Assembly: GCA_015680685.1 (NCBI GenBank)
Contig: MNCI01028834.1
Coordinates: 624,007 to 688,006 of the forward strand
Origin: Gnetum montanum
Taxonomy: Eukaryota; Streptophyta; Gnetopsida; Gnetales; Gnetaceae
Reading direction: 5' to 3'
Length of the DNA: 64,000 nt
Shown here: positions 60,341 through 64,000 of the stretch, one piece after another
Position numbering within the stretch: position 1 is the first letter of the stretch
Layout: each line of letters starts with the position of its first letter
Notes under the pieces: generated by a model
Seen by the model: only the letters and a program-made list of their open reading frames with translations
Told to the model about the DNA's origin: nothing
The model's database searches: none
Program-made: the position numbers and the translations under genes

Positions 60341-61453
60341 AAGATGAATCTTTTTCCTTTCATTAAATTTAAATTATCTAATCTCATACTATAACCTTTT
60401 GTTCATGTTATTTCTTTCTTTTGAGCATCAGGAAATAAAATTTCTCCTTTCTTTTTCCTTTAAATTCATTCATGATTACTATAACAAATGTTTAATGCTT
60501 TGTTGCATGACCCTCATCTTTCACCTTTAATGCCATTGATTTTGCTAGAATTCAGAAGTGGTAGTTTCAAATGTAGCTTGATCGATGTAGCAAAAGTACT
60601 TATGGAAGATTTGCCTCATAGCAAAGCTCAAATCTTGATGCATCAATCATTAAGACCATGATTACAAGAGTGAAGTGTACACATGGTCTTCCAATGGTTG
60701 CTGTCCTCAACTATGCTGAAACCCTTGACACATTACAATGCCTTCCATCCCTAAGGTTTAGTTTGTTGTTGCACCCATTCTACTTGTGCCTCTACCTAAG
60801 CCTAACCCTAAGTGGCCATCACACTCATCATCCTATCCTACTAATACAATTTTCCATTCTTTGTCTTTTGCATCTACTTCTACTAATTTTAGGGAAAATG
60901 CCCCAAAAGTTTCTAAGATGACAAAAGGCATTTTTTTATATGAATCAAAGCCTATGCAGAATCAGTAGCCTTGTTAGACAAACCAAGAAATAGAATGTTA
61001 AACCAAAACCATCTATAGGTGCTAGTGACCTAAAATGATATGAGGGAAACCAAGCCAATTGGAAAAAAAACAATACATTCATCATGTGGGGCATCAATTT
61101 ACATGTTTTTATTTATTTATATCTACCAGTAAATGGGTTTATCACTGATAAACATTGTAGTGTTTTTACCATTTTTCACGGAATTTCCATCATGTTGTTT
61201 TGTCCTTCACCTTATTTCTTGCATCCTGAATAATTTTTATTATTTCTTGATGATATTTTTATGCAATCTACCTTTTCCCAAAAAAATGTAGAGGAAAACA
61301 TTATTTTAATGATGAACCATCAATCACGTGTGGTAATATATATCTTGGCATTTTACAAGACCCTCCTCTTAGTTTCATGTGCTTTGGGCTTGAATATGTA
61401 GGTTCTAGATAACAATTAGTAAGCTATCTTGTTGTACCCATGCATAATATGAA
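60341..61453. other. Unassigned AT-rich sequence with a possible coding fragment
   Basis: By analogy with insertions 1 and 2 this would be cargo or 5' segment of the third family L copy. The plus strand near 60540-60970 has short coding-like pieces (PKPNPKWPSHSSS, APKVSKMTKGIFLYESKP; also SLIDVAKVLMEDLPHSKAQI in another frame). No family recognised. Confidence 0.35.
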
Positions 61454-61710
61454 ATTAAGGATTTTTGAATCTCTTATTTGCTGATTTTGTTGACATTATG
61501 TAGTTCTAAAACTTTCTAGTTTTTTTCTTGAACAATGGATCTACAGGCATTGGGTTCTCTTCATGCTACTACTTGATAATTTTTAAATTCCTTCACAATA
61601 ATTCCAATATTTGATGTATCATGCTCATACTTTTAATAGAATACTTTTATGGTTGACTTTCCTTTGCTTATTATTATTATTACTATTATATATATTTTAT
61701 TTTAAAATTT
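61454..61710. repeat. 257-bp sequence, first copy of an exact duplication
   Basis: Identical to 62012-62082 joined to 62134-62319. See the second copy; likely one genomic locus placed twice by the assembler. Confidence 0.85.
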
Positions 61711-62011
61711 ATGAACTAAATTAAGTATAAAATCAACCAACACTACTCCATAAAATAGCAAGAAATGTATCAGCATTTCTTAACCCCCTCCGCATAATAA
61801 TATTATTAAAAACATATTTACATAGAAAAGTAGAAATATTTTTTGAGGAAAACTTTCATTAAACTTAAGGTCTAATGAGAGAAAAATCTCACCCCTAATA
61901 AAAACTTGAAGAACTATACATCAAGACTTTATAAAAACTATTCAATGGATGGAAAGTGGATAATTAAAATAATATTCTTGGGAATCCTCTTGTTTTGAAT
62001 CCTTTCATACN
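61711..62011. other. AT-rich stretch between duplicated copies, nothing recognised
   Basis: No frame; ends in a single N at 62011. Confidence 0.6.
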
Positions 62012-62319
62012 ATTAAGGATTTTTGAATCTCTTATTTGCTGATTTTGTTGACATTATGTAGTTCTAAAACTTTCTAGTTTTTNTGACTAATGCATTGTCT
62101 TCATCCTTACTTTCTTCAATTATTCTTATTTTNTTCTTGAACAATGGATCTACAGGCATTGGGTTCTCTTCATGCTACTACTTGATAATTTTTAAATTCC
62201 TTCACAATAATTCCAATATTTGATGTATCATGCTCATACTTTTAATAGAATACTTTTATGGTTGACTTTCCTTTGCTTATTATTATTATTACTATTATAT
62301 ATATTTTATTTTAAAATTT
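62012..62319. repeat. Second copy of the 257-bp duplication, split by an N-flanked 49-bp insert
   Basis: Bounded by N's at 62011 and 62320, with N's at 62083 and 62133 around the inserted 49 bases. Even the T-run at the break sums correctly (5+2 equals 7 in the first copy). Pattern of scaffold patching rather than biology. Confidence 0.85.
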
Positions 62320-62399
62320 NTAGATACAAATGCCTCTCCCTAATAATCATCTTGGTTATAATTTTCTCGATTTTCTACTTGACTGTCACATTCATGAAA

Positions 62400-62591
62400 T
62401 CAAACATTGGCCTCTATAGAAAGTCCATCAGTAAGAAACATGAACTCATCAGAAAGCCAAAGTAGGAATGAACTTTCTCTTGATGGTTCATAGGCTTTTG
62501 CTTTGCAATAATCTCTTAGAACATGTTCCAAGAAGCATCCCATTACGTATGGAATAAATGATCTTCTCATTTCTCTCTCACCAAGAACCAT
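62400..62591 (-). other. Small open frame of unknown origin
   Basis: 63 codons, minus strand, with a protein-like composition (MGCFLEHVLRDYCKAKAYEP, ESSFLLWLSDEF). No family recognised and no intact context; may be a host gene fragment or chance. Confidence 0.3.
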
Positions 62592-63244
62592 CTTTTCTCA
62601 AACCTACACTCTTATCTAACTTTCTTTCCTCACATTTTGAATTTTTAAAATAATGTAATCTTAAGAAATCCATGTTTCTTCTTATAGTAGTAAATAAATT
62701 TGAAATTCCCACCAATTCTTGATAACCAACCTTGCCACTTTTGTCCATATTAATTACTTTCTAATCATTATATGTATGCCAATTTGAATTTGACCATTTT
62801 ATTGATGGAATTACTTTCAACTAAATAATTAATTAACCACCACTTCTACTTCACTCATCTTAAGTAATTATTACTTAGGATAATATAAATTTAATAATTT
62901 AACTAATATTTTTAATTAAATATATTTAAACTCATACTTAACATGAACATATGTTAGTTTTTATTTTATTTTATTTTACCCAACCATACAGATAGAACAT
63001 ATATGTCTTGGTTAAACATGACATTAAGCTAATACATGTTACTACCAAGTGCATACATAAGAATTCCTATATATTAAATTTTATTATTTATTACTATATA
63101 TATTTAACAACATTATAATTGCATACTTGCATATATTATTATACTAAGTACATATATTAATTTGTTCAAAGATATTTAAGTCATGGGTAGCTTTCCAAAA
63201 TAATATTTTATATGTAAAACTTTATATGGAAACTACAATTCCAT
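62592..63244. other. Very AT-rich stretch, nothing recognised
   Basis: No frame beyond chance. It may contain the 3' untranslated part of the minus-strand Ty3 element to the right. Confidence 0.5.
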
Positions 63245-64000
63245 ACCATGTTTTGTAAGTATCCTTAGATAATTATTTTGTAATCTGAAATAGACCAGTC
63301 CATGTTGATGTGAACTTATTTGGTTTCTTCATATTCCATAGCAAGACAAGGTCTTCTATTTGGAAAGTTCTTTTCAAAGCCTTTTTATCAAACCATCTTT
63401 TGACTTGAGACATACTTTTTAACAAATTATCCTTTTCTCTATCCATCTCAACTTCTCTCTTGATGAGTAAGGTCATAAAACTTCTATCTTTATTAGTTTT
63501 CTCACTATACCTTGTACAAAATCTAAAGCTCAACTTATAATCTTTTTCATAATTCTTGCAAGAAAACCATACACAAAATTATAAGGTGATGTTCCAATAG
63601 CCTTCTTAAACCTAATATGATCCATCCATAATGTAGATTGTAGATAATCAATCCAATTTCCTAAATTTCCATCCATCAATTTCTTAATGTAGAAAATAAG
63701 CTTTTTATTTGTAAATTCAACTAAGCCATTTTCTTAAGGATAATAATTGGAAAAAGAAAATATGAAAACGGATGTTTCTAATACCCATGTTATGAATTCT
63801 TTAAATTGAAAAGTGGATTCATTATTAGATACTAATACTTTAGGTAAACTAAAATGACTTAACATTTGATCTTTCAAAAACTTGATTAAATCTTATCCTA
63901 AACTTCTTCTTGGAGATTTTGCTTTAGATCATGTAGTGATGTAATCAGTAGCTGTGAGAATAAACTCATGCCCAGCTTTTGAAGGAGTAATTTTACCAAT
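63245..64000 (-). pseudogene. Ty3/gypsy integrase, C-terminal half, running off the window
   Basis: Minus strand from 64000: IGKITPSKAGHEFI and TATDYITT carry the first catalytic Asp. LPKVLVSNNESTFQFKEF is the second site with its Asp changed to Asn. YYPxENGLVEFTNKKL holds the Glu, with a stop at a Gln site. Then WIDYLQSTLWMD and TSPYNFVYG. The open frame 63533-63273 gives the C-terminal domain (KKALKRTFQIEDLVLLWNM). A lineage distinct from family I and D by wording. The zinc end and upstream pol lie beyond the window. Confidence 0.85.

Noticed and set aside
61735-61742. CCAACA as a possible right end of the third family L copy
   Set aside because: Flanking bases do not match GCTAT at the left end, and the following bases are inside the suspect duplicated assembly region.
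1-64000. CRISPR arrays, tRNA or rRNA genes, bacterial-type operons
   Set aside because: No regular spacer arrays, no cloverleaf-like conserved boxes recognised, and coding content is eukaryotic retroelement throughout.

Overview
This window looks like intergenic DNA of a large plant genome, most likely a gymnosperm. It is AT-rich and almost wholly built of nested, decayed Ty3/gypsy LTR retrotransposons, with single and clustered N's typical of a draft assembly. I see no intact host gene, tRNA, rRNA or CRISPR. The organism assignment is inference from style, not from a marker gene.

One old Ty3 family dominates and is called family I here. It has LTRs of about 0.8-0.9 kb (TGATGA...TCATCA), a tRNA-Asp-type primer binding site and a G-rich polypurine tract. 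The order is gag-PR-RT-RNaseH-INT, then a spacer of about 2 kb, then a third ORF of about 2.8 kb with a long coiled-coil tail (ORF3). The layout is Athila-like. There are four copies. A (+) runs from the window start to 25742. It is broken by a young insertion at 3022-6668 and by copy B (-), which has both LTRs, at 13108-23002. C (+, 25743-37178) abuts A's 3' LTR and lacks its own 5' LTR. E (+, 39615 to about 44040) keeps its 5' LTR and PBS but has lost gag. Between C and E lie a LINE reverse transcriptase remnant and a fragment of another Ty3 element.

A second Ty3 element, D (+, about 46330-52740), keeps gag and protease. Its gag is split by another young insertion at 47784-50568.

The two young insertions (3022-6668 on -, 47784-50568 on +) belong to one solo-LTR-like family (family L). 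Both have TG/TA...CA ends and 5-bp target duplications. They share a nearly identical terminal core of about 1.4 kb with a TATA box, but carry different GC-rich middle segments. One segment holds the 3' end of a glycerol-3-phosphate acyltransferase gene. A third, more diverged core is at 58884 to about 60340. This variable host-derived cargo is the most interesting feature of the window.

From about 58822 down to 53475 the minus strand holds a decayed but clearly intron-containing gene of about eight exons with a coiled-coil C-terminal half, directly downstream of the third family L core. The right end holds an unassigned stretch with an exact duplication flanked by N's (probable assembly artefact) and the integrase end of another minus-strand Ty3 element running off the window.
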